Of a DNA stretch of 64,000 nt, positions 45,258 to 55,985 are shown one piece after another. The DNA is from Cannabis sativa (taxonomy: Eukaryota; Streptophyta; Magnoliopsida; Rosales; Cannabaceae). The stretch spans positions 64,992,211-65,056,210 of the forward strand of contig NC_083604.1 of assembly GCF_029168945.1 (NCBI RefSeq), given 5' to 3'. The notes below the pieces were generated by a model, which saw only the letters and a program-made list of their open reading frames with translations, did not search any database and had not been told where the DNA came from. A program made the position numbers and the translations under genes. How positions within the stretch are numbered: position 1 is the stretch's first letter; each line of letters begins with the position of its first letter.

Positions 45258-48200
45258 TTAAGTTTCTAGTATCCAATCTATATCTTCCTTCTTTGCTTTC
45301 TTAGGCGGCCAAGCTTGAATTCTCAGCTTGTTGGTTTGCTTAGCTTGCTGAAGTGTTCTGCTCGTGAGACCCCTTTGCTGATTCCAGAGGATGTCATTTC
45401 TTGTCTTCCATATATGATACACAAGACTAGCCAACATTGTATTTATCATGCTCTTCTTAGCTGCAGGAAATCTCTTTGTTTTATGGCAGGTTTGCAGCAG
45501 TTTGGGAATATCAGTTGCTGGTGTATTCCATTGCAGAGATACTTTGATTGCCTGCAAACATTCTGAACTATATTCACATTGAAAGAACAAGTGTTCAATG
45601 TTTTCATCTCCTTTCCCACATAAAACACAAGTAGTGTCTATGGTAGGGTTATATTTACTTACTCTTTCCTTTGTGTTCAGTCTTTTCCAAAGAACTAACC
45701 ATAGAATGAATCTATGCTTGGGAATAATTAATCTATCCCAAACCAGATTGCACCATGGAAGTTTAGGATGCTCTGGGAAAAGATCAAGGTACCCTTGCTT
45801 AACTCGGTATCTCTGCTGTACAAAGCTCTCCATGTCTCCTTTTTGCTGAAACTTGTTCTTAACAGCAACAATTTTTTTCCAAGCCCAACTGCAATCCTGT
45901 GGAGCAACATAACTCCACCAGCTCTGTTCTTTCAGATATACCATGTGAATCCATTTGACAAAAAGACAGTCCTTCTTGCTTGCTATGTCCCAAACATATC
46001 TCCCTAAAGCGGCTATGTTCCATTGCTGAATGTTCCTAAATCCCAGCCCCCCAGCAGCTTTTGGTCTGCAAATGTACTCCCATGCCACTAAACCAGGCCC
46101 TGCTGCCTCCTGTATTCCTTTCCAAAGAAAAGACCTGCATGTTGCCTCTATGTCCTTCAATAGTTGCTTGGGCAATACAAAAATCTGAGCCCAATATGTG
46201 TGTATGGCAAGCAAAACCGAGTTTATCAAGGTGACCCTACCCATGTATGATAGATTCCTTGAACTCCAACATCGAATCCTGCTAGTCATTTTTTCTAACA
46301 AACATTGACATTCAACTCTAGATATCTTCTTAGAGCAAATTGGAATACCTAGGTACCTGAAAGGAAGAGAGCTTCTCTTGTAGTTAGATGCCTCTAGAAT
46401 TCTATTTACTACATCTTCAGGCACGCCAGAGCAGTATATTGCTGTTTTTTGTTCATTTGGCATCAAGCCAGAAGTAGAGGAAAACAACTTCAATCCCTTA
46501 AGCAGCAACATGATAGAGATGAAATCTCCATTACAAAACACTAACAGATCATCTGCAAAGCATAAGTGATTCAGTTTCATTTGACTGCATTTATCATGGT
46601 ATTTAAAACCAGGCCATTCACCAACCTTCTTAAAAATTCTCGAAAGGTACTCCATTCCCAGAACAAAGAGCAAGGGAGACATCGGGTCTCCTTGTCTTAA
46701 CCCTCTCTTGGAATTGAAGAATCCACACATAGTACCATTCAATAATAAGGAAAACTTAGGTGCACATATGCATTCCATAATGAGATTAATGAACTTACTA
46801 GGAAAACCAAGTGCTCTCATCATCTCCTCAATAAAGCCCCATTCTATGGTATCATATGCTTTCCTCAGATCAATCTTGATCATACTACTTGGCTTGCAAT
46901 TTTTCCTCCCATATAATCTGACTAAGTCTTGGCAAACAAGCACATTGTGAGCAATGAACCTCCCATGGACAAATCCACCTTGATTCTCTGCTATAAGATC
47001 AGGTAAAATCCTTCTCAACTGATTGCAAATCACTTTAGTAGCAGCCTTGTAGATGACATTACAACAAGAAATGGGTCTGAAGTCTACTACACTCTTAGGG
47101 CATTTTGACTTTGGAATCAGAGTTATAGTAGTGGCATTAATCTCCTTTAAAATCTTCCCTGAGTTTAGAAAAGACAACGCAGCCTCTACAATGTCATTCC
47201 CCACTATCTTCCAGTTATCTTGAAAGAAGGCACTCCCATAACCATCTGGCCCAGGAGCTTTATTTTTGTCAATGGCAAATATTGCTTCTTCAACTTCATT
47301 CTTTGTGTACTCTGCCATTAAAATTTCCTTGTGAATATTGTTTATCTTAGGACCCAAATCCACAATTGCTTGAATTACCTTCCTTCTTGGCTGAATTGTA
47401 GTTCCAAGCAGCTTTTTGTAATAATCCAAGAAAGCATGTTGAACTTTATCTGGGGTGTCACACCAATTTCCATACTCATCCTCAATCGAGAAAATTCTAT
47501 TATGAATTCTTCTCAATTTTAGAGAAGCATGAAAAATGTGAGAGTTGTCATCCCCAAATTTAGCCCAACTTACCTTTGCTTTTTATGCCATGAAGCTAGC
47601 TAGGGCCTTACTCACTTCAGCAAACTTGGTTCTTGCTTCCTGCTCCTGGTGCATAATCTCTGTATTTTGAGGATCAAGATTCAGCTTAGATTGCAGCTCA
47701 GCCAACATCTCTCTTGTGATACTTTCTGTCTTCTGAATTTCAGAGAAACCTGTGTGATTAATGCGTTTCAAAACTGTCTTCAGCTTTTTTAGTTTCTGTA
47801 CAATACAGAACATTTTGGTTCCCCTACATACCTCATTCCAGGAGCTTGTTACTAATGCATCATAATTAGGCGCTTTCTTCCACATGTTGAAGTACCTAAA
47901 CGGCTTCCTCCCATAACTCCTATCCTCATAAATGGTTACTAAGATAGGAGTATGGTCAAAGCTCAGTTCAGGTAAGAATACAGCTTCAGAGTAAGGAAAA
48001 GTGTTTATCCAGTGTGAATTGACAATGACTCGATCTATTTTGGAAAAAATCCTTTCCTCAGGCTTCTGCTTATTGTTCCAAGTGAAGAATGACCCTGAAT
48101 GTTTCAAATCAACCATATTGCAATTTTCCATACAATCTCTAAGTCTCTGAGATGGGCAACAGTGAGCTCTCCTCCCAACTCTCTCATCACCATTCATAAT

Positions 48201-48632
48201 CTCATTAAAATCTCCCATTAACATCCATGGTTCCTTGATTCTCTTTGCCAATTCTTCTAACTCAACCCATAATTCCTCTTTTTTCCTCTCTTCATTGAAA
48301 GCATAGATCATTGACACATGAAACTTCCCTGCTTGTTGTTGAGACTGGACATAACAATGCATAATTTGGCTAGAGCAATATTGAATATCTACATTATATA
48401 CACTTGGCTGCCAAGCTACAACTATTCTACCTTTATCTATCCAAGGATTGTTAGTAGAAAAACACCAACCTTGAAAGAGACTTGAATACAATGCTCCCAT
48501 ATTCTTATTCTGTACTTTTGTTTCTAAGAGGCTCACAAACCCAGCTTATTTCAAGTGAATCAATTGCTTGATTTCATTGTGTTTATGCTGGCTGTTCACC
48601 CCTCTTACATTCCAACAAAGAAACCTATCCAT
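45258..48632 (-). pseudogene. LINE ORF2: AP-endonuclease, reverse transcriptase and zf-RVT, with two in-frame stops
   Basis: The true start is ATG 48,632-48,630 (MDRFLCWNVRGVN), overlapping the ORF1 stop by 8 nt. The frame runs 1,124 residues to 45,258 and is broken only by TAA at 48,548-48,546 and at 47,585-47,583. Endonuclease: LMGDFNEI near residue 140, SKIDRVIVN near 200, SFDHTPILV near 225. RT: TITLIPKSKCPKSVVDFRPI, KIDLRKAYDTIEW, KRGLRQGDPMSPLLF, and the catalytic FADDLL at about residues 692-697. C-terminus: zinc-binding domain with CVLC...HLFFQC. No RNase H domain follows, unlike the LINEs at the left of the window. Catalytic residues are kept, so inactivation looks recent. Confidence 0.95.
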
Positions 48633-49914
48633 TTGAGGAAGAGGGATCTCCCTCCCCTCCTGTGTTCTTCCCACTTCCGACCTCTGTTTCCTCCATTTCA
48701 ATCTCAACATCATCTATATTTCCAGGTTCTACAGTAAGAGAATCAAACATATTTCTAACAGTTGTCTGTTCAACCTCCTTCCCTGCATTAAATTTCTTGC
48801 CCTTGATGACTTTCTGAAAACCATTTGCATCTTTTAAAATCTCTTTTTCTTTTGATGGTTTCTTTGGCATCCAAACCTGTTTGACAGGTTCTTTTGTCCC
48901 TTCTTTCTTCCTGCATTCTGAAGTTTTATGCCCAATGCCAGAACAATTATAGCATACTAGTGGCAACCATTCATATTTAACATCCAAAGACACTTCATGA
49001 TCGAATTCATCAATAAAAGAAACTCTTTCAGGAAAATCCTGCTGAAGACTTACCTGAATGAGAACTCTGGGATACTGCAGCCTGTCTCGATTCCTTGTCA
49101 CATTATCAACTTGCAGAGGTTCCCCCAGCTGGCCTACAATCTTGAATAGGGAAGACTCTCCCCAATACTTGATGTCTAGGCCTTTGAGTTGTACCCACGT
49201 AGGAACCTTAGATACCTCTTCCTTAGTAAAATCATCTATAGGATTCCAAGGCTTCATAACCATTGGCTTGCGATCAAAGAATACATATCCCTGTTCCATG
49301 ACTTTGTCTCGTTGCTCTAAATTCTGAAATCGAATGATGAATATACCTTTGGCCAGCAAACCTACTTTCACCACATCATCTTTCCATAATCTCCTCACAA
49401 ATCCTTCCAAAATGCTAATTGGAGGGTTAGCTCCAATAACATAACAGACCAAAGATGGCTGCCAGTAGTTAACCTCATCTGCAATATCCTCAAATTCAAT
49501 CTTAATTTTCTTCTTCACTTCTGTTTTCTCTTTTTCCAGCCCTGATTTAACAAAAGAAGTCTCCAGATTTCTCACAATGCTAGATCTGAGAATCGGGGGA
49601 GAAACCCTCTTCCCAGTGTTGACATCCTGGGAAGCACGATTTACAATCGTGAGCCACTCCGAAAAATCCTGTCGAATCTCACTTTGCCTGAAAATAATTG
49701 CCTCCGATTCCTCCGGTGAAAAAACCTTCTCAATGTATTGTTCCATTGGTTCTTGGTACTGTTCGATTGATTCTTCAGCATCTTTGACTTCCAATTCTTG
49801 TATCCCCAAGACAGCATCCATAGATCTAGTCTTAATGACTCTATCAGAGGATGAGGGACCAGCTTTCTTGCCCTTCGCTTTGCCTTTCCCGGCCATTTTC
49901 GCTCTTTTTGCCAT
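48625..49914 (-). CDS. LINE ORF1: DUF4283/CCHC nucleic-acid-binding protein (429 aa)
   Basis: Intact ORF from ATG 49,914 to TAG 48,627-48,625. A basic N-terminus (KGKAKGKKAG) is followed by an acidic region. The DUF4283-type domain covers about residues 145-320 (LVCYVIGANPPISILEGFVR, ILEGFVRRLWK, VMEQGYVFFDRKPMVMKPWN, VPTWVQLKGLDIKYWGE). A CCHC knuckle follows, C321-YN-C324-SGIG-H329-KTSE-C334, then a basic/acidic tail. In plant L1 elements this protein binds the element RNA and supports target-primed reverse transcription. The stop codon overlaps the ORF2 start within ATGGATAG, so ORF2 could be reached by termination-reinitiation. Confidence 0.93.
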   Translation of the reverse strand: MAKRAKMAGKGKAKGKKAGPSSSDRVIKTRSMDAVLGIQELEVKDAEESIEQYQEPMEQYIEKVFSPEESEAIIFRQSEIRQDFSEWLTIVNRASQDVNTGKRVSPPILRSSIVRNLETSFVKSGLEKEKTEVKKKIKIEFEDIADEVNYWQPSLVCYVIGANPPISILEGFVRRLWKDDVVKVGLLAKGIFIIRFQNLEQRDKVMEQGYVFFDRKPMVMKPWNPIDDFTKEEVSKVPTWVQLKGLDIKYWGESSLFKIVGQLGEPLQVDNVTRNRDRLQYPRVLIQVSLQQDFPERVSFIDEFDHEVSLDVKYEWLPLVCYNCSGIGHKTSECRKKEGTKEPVKQVWMPKKPSKEKEILKDANGFQKVIKGKKFNAGKEVEQTTVRNMFDSLTVEPGNIDDVEIEMEETEVGSGKNTGGEGDPSSSNG

Positions 49915-49977
49915 AGCTCCGGTGAGATCACCAGAAGAGAGAGAAGGAGCGGGAAAAAAACTTATACAACATTTTTC

Positions 49978-50091
49978 AGGTTTTCTTAACTTTATATGTG
50001 TTTATTTTATCGTTTTAGAAAGTTCATATTTAGGGTGTTAAACAACATACTTGTGAGTAGATCTAAGATCTTGGTAAAATAATATCCAACA
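49978..50091 (+). repeat. Copia 3' LTR, last part
   Basis: After the second TSD copy of the LINE, 49,994-50,091 continues the LTR (TATATGTGTTTATTTTATCG) to AATATCCAACA, matching 32,848-32,947. Confidence 0.93.
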
Positions 50092-50895
50092 GCTTGCCTA
50101 CCACAAACTCAATGCTAGACCTGACCATGTCCTCTGCTAACTGAGGTGAGATTTGAATCATGCTAGCTACCTGCCCGGGACCCTTCCTGCTCAGGGCATC
50201 GACCACTACATTGGCCTTCCGGGGTGATAAAGAATCTCACAATTGTAATCCTTTACTAACTCCATCCGACGCCTCTGTCTCATATTCAAATCTTTCTGAG
50301 TAAAGAAGTATTTGAGACTTTTGTGGTCGGTATAAATTTCACACCTTTCTCCATAAAGGTAATGCCGCCAGATCTTCAAAGCAAATACTACTGCGGCCAA
50401 TTCTAAGTCATGTGTCGGGTATCGCTGTTCATAATCCTTCAACTGACGGGAGGCATAAGCGATAACCCGGTCGGCTTGCATCAGTTTACACCCTAGACCC
50501 TGTCTGGATGCATCACAATACACCACGAACTTTTCCTTGTCAGTAGGCAAAGCTAGCACTGGAGCTGTAATCAATCTCTGTTTCAGCTCCTGAAAACTAG
50601 CTTCGCATTTATCTGACCATATAAAGCGCTGATTCTTTTTTGTAAGCTCGGTTAAGGGTGTTGAGATTTTAGAGAACCCTTCTACGAACCGGCGATAATA
50701 ACCAGCTAGACCCAAGAAACTTCTAATTTCTGTCACTTTTTTCGGTCTAGGCCAATCCCTGACGGATTCTATTTTTCCTGGATCCACCTTGATCCCATCC
50801 TTGCTAACAATGTGCCCTAAGAAAGACACCTAAGATAGCCAAAATTCACATTCCTCGAATTTGGCATAAAGCTTGTGTTCCCGAACTGAACTTTC
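50092..50895 (-). pseudogene. Ty3/gypsy pol: RT C-terminus and RNase H
   Basis: 50,829-50,206 encodes [52 protein letters not shown] (RNase H Asp), [20 protein letters not shown] (Glu and flanking), and [12 protein letters not shown] (Asp). 50,205-50,092 continues in another frame with the usual connection to integrase. A TAG (50,830-50,832) interrupts FWLS/VSFLGH. Upstream at about 50,883 the reading REHKLYAKFEE joins directly to an N-terminal RT piece. The middle of RT, including the YVDD active site, is therefore deleted. The downstream continuation is the integrase at 31,058, beyond the inserted copia. Confidence 0.92.
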
Positions 50896-51315
50896 CCTGT
50901 AACTGAACTTTGAACTTTTTCAACTCTGCATGTGACATTCGACACAGAGCCTTAGATACATGCTCTACCCCTAGTATCAGATCAATTTCAAAATCAATCT
51001 CCCGCTTTGGTGGTAACCTTGGTAACTCTTCTGGAAAGGCATCCAGAAATTTTCGAACCACTGGAACATGTTCCGGTCCCAATGGTGTTTCCTTTGTAGT
51101 ATCCACCACACTGGCTACGAAACCAATACATTCGTTCCATAACAAATCTCTTGCCTTAAGCACCGAGATTAATGGTCTTCAGGATCCTTGAACCTTGCCC
51201 ACAAACACAAATGGGTTCTCACCCTGTGGTTCAAAAGTTACCGTCTTTCTTTTACAATCTATAGTTGCATTATACTTTGCAAGCCAGTTCATTCCTAGCA
51301 TAATGTCAAAATCCT
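50896..51315 (-). pseudogene. Gypsy protease-RT linker and RT N-terminus
   Basis: The minus strand gives NECIGFVASVVDTTKE, then KFLDAFPEELPRLPPKREID and LCRMSHAELKKFKVQLQ, the conserved lead-in to gypsy RT. Homology stops after KVQLQ at the deletion junction near 50,890. Confidence 0.88.
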
Positions 51316-51558
51316 CTAGATTCGGTTCAACCAAATAAACTGACAATTCCTTCCTTCCACAAACACTAGAAGGGACCTAACCCACTTGCTAGAAATTACC
51401 AGTTCTCCAGTAGCTTGCAAGGTACCAAAACCACTCGGTAAAACATCACTAGGTCTATGGAAATTTCCAATCACTCTACTTGAAATATAGGAATGCGTCG
51501 CACCGAAATCAATTAAAATGGTCAATAAAGTACCAACAATAGTAAGTTGAACTCTCAC
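51316..51558 (-). pseudogene. Gypsy aspartic protease
   Basis: LTILIDFGATHSYISSRVIG is the retroviral-type protease flap with the catalytic triplet D-S/T-G altered to D-F-G. Downstream: VLPSGFGTLQATGELVIS. Loss of the Ser/Thr next to the catalytic Asp should inactivate it. Confidence 0.85.
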
Positions 51559-52350
51559 AATGGAAGGGCCAGCATCGACATCTCCCTAGGTCAAGGCAAA
51601 TACCCAAGCAGGAGCTAAAGTGTCATCCTTCTTTTGGTTCGGTCATTGTAGCTACGATAGTTTCTTTTCAGATGACCCGCTACCCCACACTGGAAGCAGG
51701 TTCTAGCTTGACATTCGCCCTGATGGCATATCTTACACATCAGACACTCTAGATAAGTTTGCCAATTTTTGTTTCAACCACGTCAAAAACCTTGGTTACC
51801 TTAGAATCTCTTATTCGGTCCCGTAGCTGACGGTTCATTAGGCCTTTTTGTGCAATCACTAGGGTCAACACCCTTATTGAGACCAACATTAGATATTTTC
51901 TTCGATGAATCTCTTCTCATAGTATTTCTCTTACGAATCTGGTCTTTTGCACCCTCAGCAGCAATGGCCAACTCAATCACCTGAGCATAGGTTTGAATAA
52001 ACCCAGGTTATTTGGCAATTATAACCACATCTCGCGTGATATGGTCTTCCAACCTCTTAATGAATTTAACTTTCCTAGCAGTCTTAGCGGCCACTATATT
52101 AAAGGCAAACTTTGCCAATCGGTCCAATTTGGTATCACACTCTGTCACCATGCTGACCTGAGTTAACCGTGAAATTCTTCTATCTTTACAACTCAGATGG
52201 TCTCTTGCATCACAACATACATTTGCTCCTAATCTTTTGGTGGTGGAGGATTCACACTCACAACACCAACTCCGAGCCTGGTAAGCTCACAATTAACCCT
52301 ATTAGATCGCCTCGGGTACATATTCTAGTACACTCATGACCATGTCTTTC
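51559..52350 (-). pseudogene. Gypsy gag, C-terminal half with damaged zinc knuckle
   Basis: From right to left: traces of an N-terminus near 52,230-52,345 (YPRRSNRVNCEL, NPPPPKD), then TECDTKLDRLAKFAFNIVAA and FIKRLEDHITRDVVIIAK (about 52,010-52,150). A stop follows, then TYAQVIELAIAAEGAKDQIR. The knuckle reads C-FQ-C-GVAG-H-LKRN-Y at 51,698-51,656, where the last ligand Cys has become Tyr. Multiple stops. The middle of gag is missing; conserved blocks that precede this part are found at 26,599-27,159. Confidence 0.8.
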
Positions 52351-52604
52351 TATCAATTAAATTTTCAAACCATAATTAATGCTAAAAAGCATTACCGCAC
52401 ATGCATATACATATTTATCAATCTTTATCAAAACTAATCATGCTCCTCTAACAGCTTACATATCTCAAATAAGCAGGAAATTCAAACAATTAACAAATAG
52501 TCTATTAAATAACTAACAATTGACACTTACTAAACCATGAGTCGAACGAGTCTTCACAGTCAATGTACATATCGAACCAGTCTTTATGATCTTTAAACCT
52601 TGGT
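52351..52604 (-). other. Gypsy leader between PBS and gag
   Basis: AT-rich untranslated leader on the minus strand. Its layout resembles the leader at 27,160-27,419 and 34,720-35,197. Confidence 0.55.
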
Positions 52605-52617
52605 GGTTCTGACACCA
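52605..52617 (-). other. Gypsy primer-binding site (one or two changes)
   Basis: The minus strand reads TGGTGTCAGAACC, three bases from the LTR end at 52,621, resembling TGGTATCAGAGCC. Confidence 0.82.
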
Positions 52618-52620
52618 TGA

Positions 52621-53184
52621 TGTAACGCCCTGTCCCACAGGGACGCCACGTGTGTGTGCTTTTACAAATTTATTTTTAATCTATTCTATTAGTTTGAGAA
52701 AAGTGCGATTTAATTAAAACTTTTAGTTAAAATAAAAACATAACTTTTATAAAAGGAAAACCACTGTTAAGTTCATGGATCCCATGTATAAAACATTTAC
52801 ATTCTATTCCAAAATTAGTATTACAACATAAGATTATATTTTCAAAATACAATCAAAAGGGTTGATCCTGTCCACTAGAAGCTGAGGCATAACAGTTGAT
52901 ATGTACATTGCTGGAAGACCTCTAACTCATGGCTGAACCACAATTTCTTTCCCCCTTACCTGCACCACGAAGCACCCATGAGTTACAAAGACTCAACAAG
53001 AAAAGTAAGTAGATACAAACACATACATTATGCAATACGAGAAAATCATAGAAATTCATAGCCAACAACTTCATCATCATAATAAATAGATATTTACCTT
53101 ATACATAACCACGCATTACACAACCAATTAATTGTCTTATAAGACAACCCGACTTTGATGCATCATAAATCATCCTTGCCACTT
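52621..53184 (-). repeat. Gypsy LTR family A, copy 2, first part
   Basis: Starts TGTAACGCCCTGTCCC next to the PBS. Contains the MITE-free site CACGCATTACAC at 53,108. Interrupted at 53,184 by solo LTR E with target CACT(T/C). Confidence 0.9.
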
Positions 53185-53839
53185 TGTAATACCCAAGATT
53201 AAAGAATCAGATTAGCAAACCCCAACTAGTTAAATGCGTATTAATATGGAATTATATTATTATATAATTTAATATATGTGAATTATACTGGTAAATGATA
53301 TGTTAAGACCTTGTTGGTGAGTCAGGACTATTTTTGTAATTTTGACCCGAGAAAGGTAAAACTATAATTTTAATGTTATAGCGTGCTTATGGACTATATT
53401 ATTATATAATATATTTGTTTTGTCCTTCTGCAGGTATTTTCTGACAAGTCAGCGCGGTATAGTCACAATCGGGTATTTCGGACCGAACTTGTTTTGTCCT
53501 TCATGTTGAAAAGCATGCTTTTAGGTTGTTAGTGTTCCTGAGATGCATGTGTGTGTGAATTGGTTTAATTTTGATGTTGTGCTTGACTGTGTTGATAATT
53601 AGTGGATATTTTTTTTGGGTATATTTTAGAGAGAATTTTAGGGTTGTGTTGGTGTTTAAAATCTTATTTCCGCTCTAAATTTATTGTTGTTTTCAAGCTT
53701 AAGTTTATGGCTTTGGTGATCAAGCTTTTGAATGGGGAATTATGTTAATTTTAGCTCAAGTTTGGAGCTTATTAGTGATTATTGATGTTATGACTTTAAT
53801 GCACATTTTGATGTTGGAAAGAGCTTGAATTATGTGTTT

Positions 53840-55748
53840 ATAATTGTTAGGTTTTATGCCCTAAATAAAACTCTATTTCAATGTAATCTATTTTATTCAA
53901 CATCAATAAAGAAACAGAAGTATTTTTCATTCATTTGTGTATGTTTTGGTTCACTTTATCAATTGCTTGTCTATTTGATTTATAAATTCATCTTAAACAC
54001 TTTTCACATACTTGATCATGTTTATTGTGCTGTCATCACATTGGAAAGTAAACATGACTATGTGAATAAAGTTTCCTAGATTTATCAGACACATGGTTTT
54101 ACTGATATGATAATCTACAACAAGAGTTTACTTGTATTAGGAGAAATACTATGTTCTTTCCAGAACATTGGTTAAAGTAAAGCTCAGGTTGGATGCATGG
54201 AGTATGCATCGGAAGGGACCGATATTGAACTTTGACTTAGATTTAATTAAACTTACCGTAAAATCTATTCAAGTCAATATCGCCAAGTTTATCCTAGATC
54301 AAATGATCTTAATCCTGTTATGATTAGGCTCAATCTTGAAAGGCTATTCGTGTTCTTTGATTTGTTAGTTAAGCCTACTTTTAGGTCAGGGTGATACGTA
54401 CATTTTGGGAACACGGTAGTGCAATTGAGTGGGAGCGCTAGCATAAACATGGAATCTATAGCTTCTATCTGGCGAATAGTAAGCAAAGGATGATCTCCTT
54501 CGAGCTTGACCAAACGAAAATAAATGGTGGAGATCTCATTTCACATAAGCTGAAATATCATTTATACGGGTTCAAGTGTTTTAAGGATAAAATACATAGT
54601 AGGGTGTTACGGTAATCTAATCCCTTTACAGTGTAGATCATTCATATAGAGGATCATTGATCAAATTAGGATTATAACAATGGATAACTAATGATGTGTC
54701 TATATGGTGGAACATATAGAGCATTCTATATACTGAGAGTGCAATTCTAAGTTCTATGCGTGGATTCAACGAAGAATTAATAAGTTAGTGAATTTTAGTG
54801 CTAAATTCTTGATCTACTTATTGGAAGCTCGGTTATATAGACCCATGGTCCCCCCACTAGTTGGGATAATATTGTTTGTAAGACTCATGTAATTGGTTTT
54901 GATTAATCAATTATAATTCACAAATTAGACTATGTCTATTTGTGAAATTTTCACTAAGTAAGGGCGAAATTGTAAAGAAAGAGTTAATAGGGGCATATTT
55001 GTTAATTATGATACTTTGTATGGTTCAATTAATAAATATGATAAATGACAATATTATTTAATAATTATTTATAGTTATTAAATAGTTAGAATTGGCATTT
55101 AAATGATTGAATTAGGAAATTGGCATTTTTGAGAAAATCAGATACAAAAGGTGTTAAAATTGCAAAATTGCAAAAAGCAAGGCCCAATCCACTAAGCCAT
55201 GGCCGGCCACCTTTGTAGGCTTTTTAAGTTGATATTTTCATTATTTTAATGCCAAATAATTCAAACCTAACCCTAGTGGAATGCTATAAATAGATAGTGA
55301 AGGCTTCAGGAAAATTACACTTCACACTTTCTGAATCAGAAAAACCTGAGCCTCCTCTCTCTTCTCTAGCCGCCACTCTCTCTCTCTATTCTTCCTTCTT
55401 ATTTCGAACCTACCTTAGTGATTAGAGTAGTGCCCACACACAGCAAGCAATACCTCAATCCTAGTGAGGAAGATCGTGAAGAAAGATCATCAGCAAAGGA
55501 GATTCAGCATCAAGGATTCAGAGAAAGAGATCCAGGTTCAGATCTTGATAATACTTTCTTCTGAGAAAGGATACAAGGGTTAGAGATCTGAACGGAATGA
55601 GTCATTTAATTCCGCTGCACCCAATGTAAGGTTTCTTAAACTTTATATGTGTTTAATTTATCGTTTTAGAAAGTTCTTATTTAGGATGTTAATAAACATA
55701 CTTGTGAGTAGATATAAGATCTTGGTAAAAATAATTTCCAACAATAAT
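53840..55748 (+). mobile_element. Solo copia LTR with perfect TSD ATAAT
   Basis: 53,845-55,743 (1,899 bp) begins TGTTAGGTTTTATGCCC and ends AATTTCCAACA, with ATAAT on both sides. Same family as the LTRs of the 31,059-50,091 copia (shared TTTTATGCCCTAAATAAAAC, CATGGCCGGCCAC, TATAAATAGA). No interior remains. Confidence 0.95.
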
Positions 55749-55870
55749 TTCTATGTTGTGGTGGCTTTAATTTGTGAGAAATAAGTTTGTGTTTGAGCAT
55801 GTTTTTGTTGAGATTTTGGTGCATGTTTGGGCTGAAATCGTGTGGTTGTATAGGGTTTTATAGGTTCAGA

Positions 55871-55985
55871 ACCCAGGCGTCGCGACCCCACTCATTGGGC
55901 GCTGCGACCTGCCCTCTTGGAAATCCTGGGTTTTCAACCTAGGTGCCGCGACCCACTTGAGGAGAGCTGCGACTCGTCTTGTGTT
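55871..55985. repeat. GC-rich two-part module in LTR E
   Basis: ACCCAGGCGTCGCGACCCCA at 55,871 and ACCTAGGTGCCGCGACCCAC at 55,937 start two related halves, with GCGCTGCGACC and GAGCTGCGACTC as second motifs, in an AT-rich LTR. Confidence 0.85.

Larger units (their letters stand above)
45127..49993 (-). mobile_element. Full-length L1-type LINE with 16 bp TSD
   Basis: The element proper is 45,143-49,977 (4,835 bp). TSD AGGTTTTCTTAACTTT at 45,127-45,142 and 49,978-49,993. The minus strand ends in a poly-A tail (T run at 45,143-45,149). The 5'UTR is about 63 bp, followed by ORF1 and ORF2. Inserted in the copia 3' LTR. Two premature stops in ORF2 are the only obvious lesions. Confidence 0.96.
31054..50096 (+). 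mobile_element. Ty1/copia retrotransposon, 19 kb with nested insertions
   Basis: 5' LTR 31,059-32,947; 3' LTR 43,331-50,091 (split by a LINE). TSD GTTTG (31,054-31,058) against GCTTG (50,092-50,096), one mismatch. It is inserted in the gypsy pol between RNase H and integrase on the opposite strand. Between the LTRs: a PBS, a long AT-rich leader with a nested gypsy/Cassandra insertion, gag (40,658-41,527), and decayed pol. Its LTRs differ at scattered sites and by a small duplication, so it is clearly older than the copia at 16.9 kb. Confidence 0.93.

Noticed and set aside
45315..46007. Plus-strand ORFs over the LINE
   Set aside because: Shadows of the minus-strand RT and zinc-binding region.
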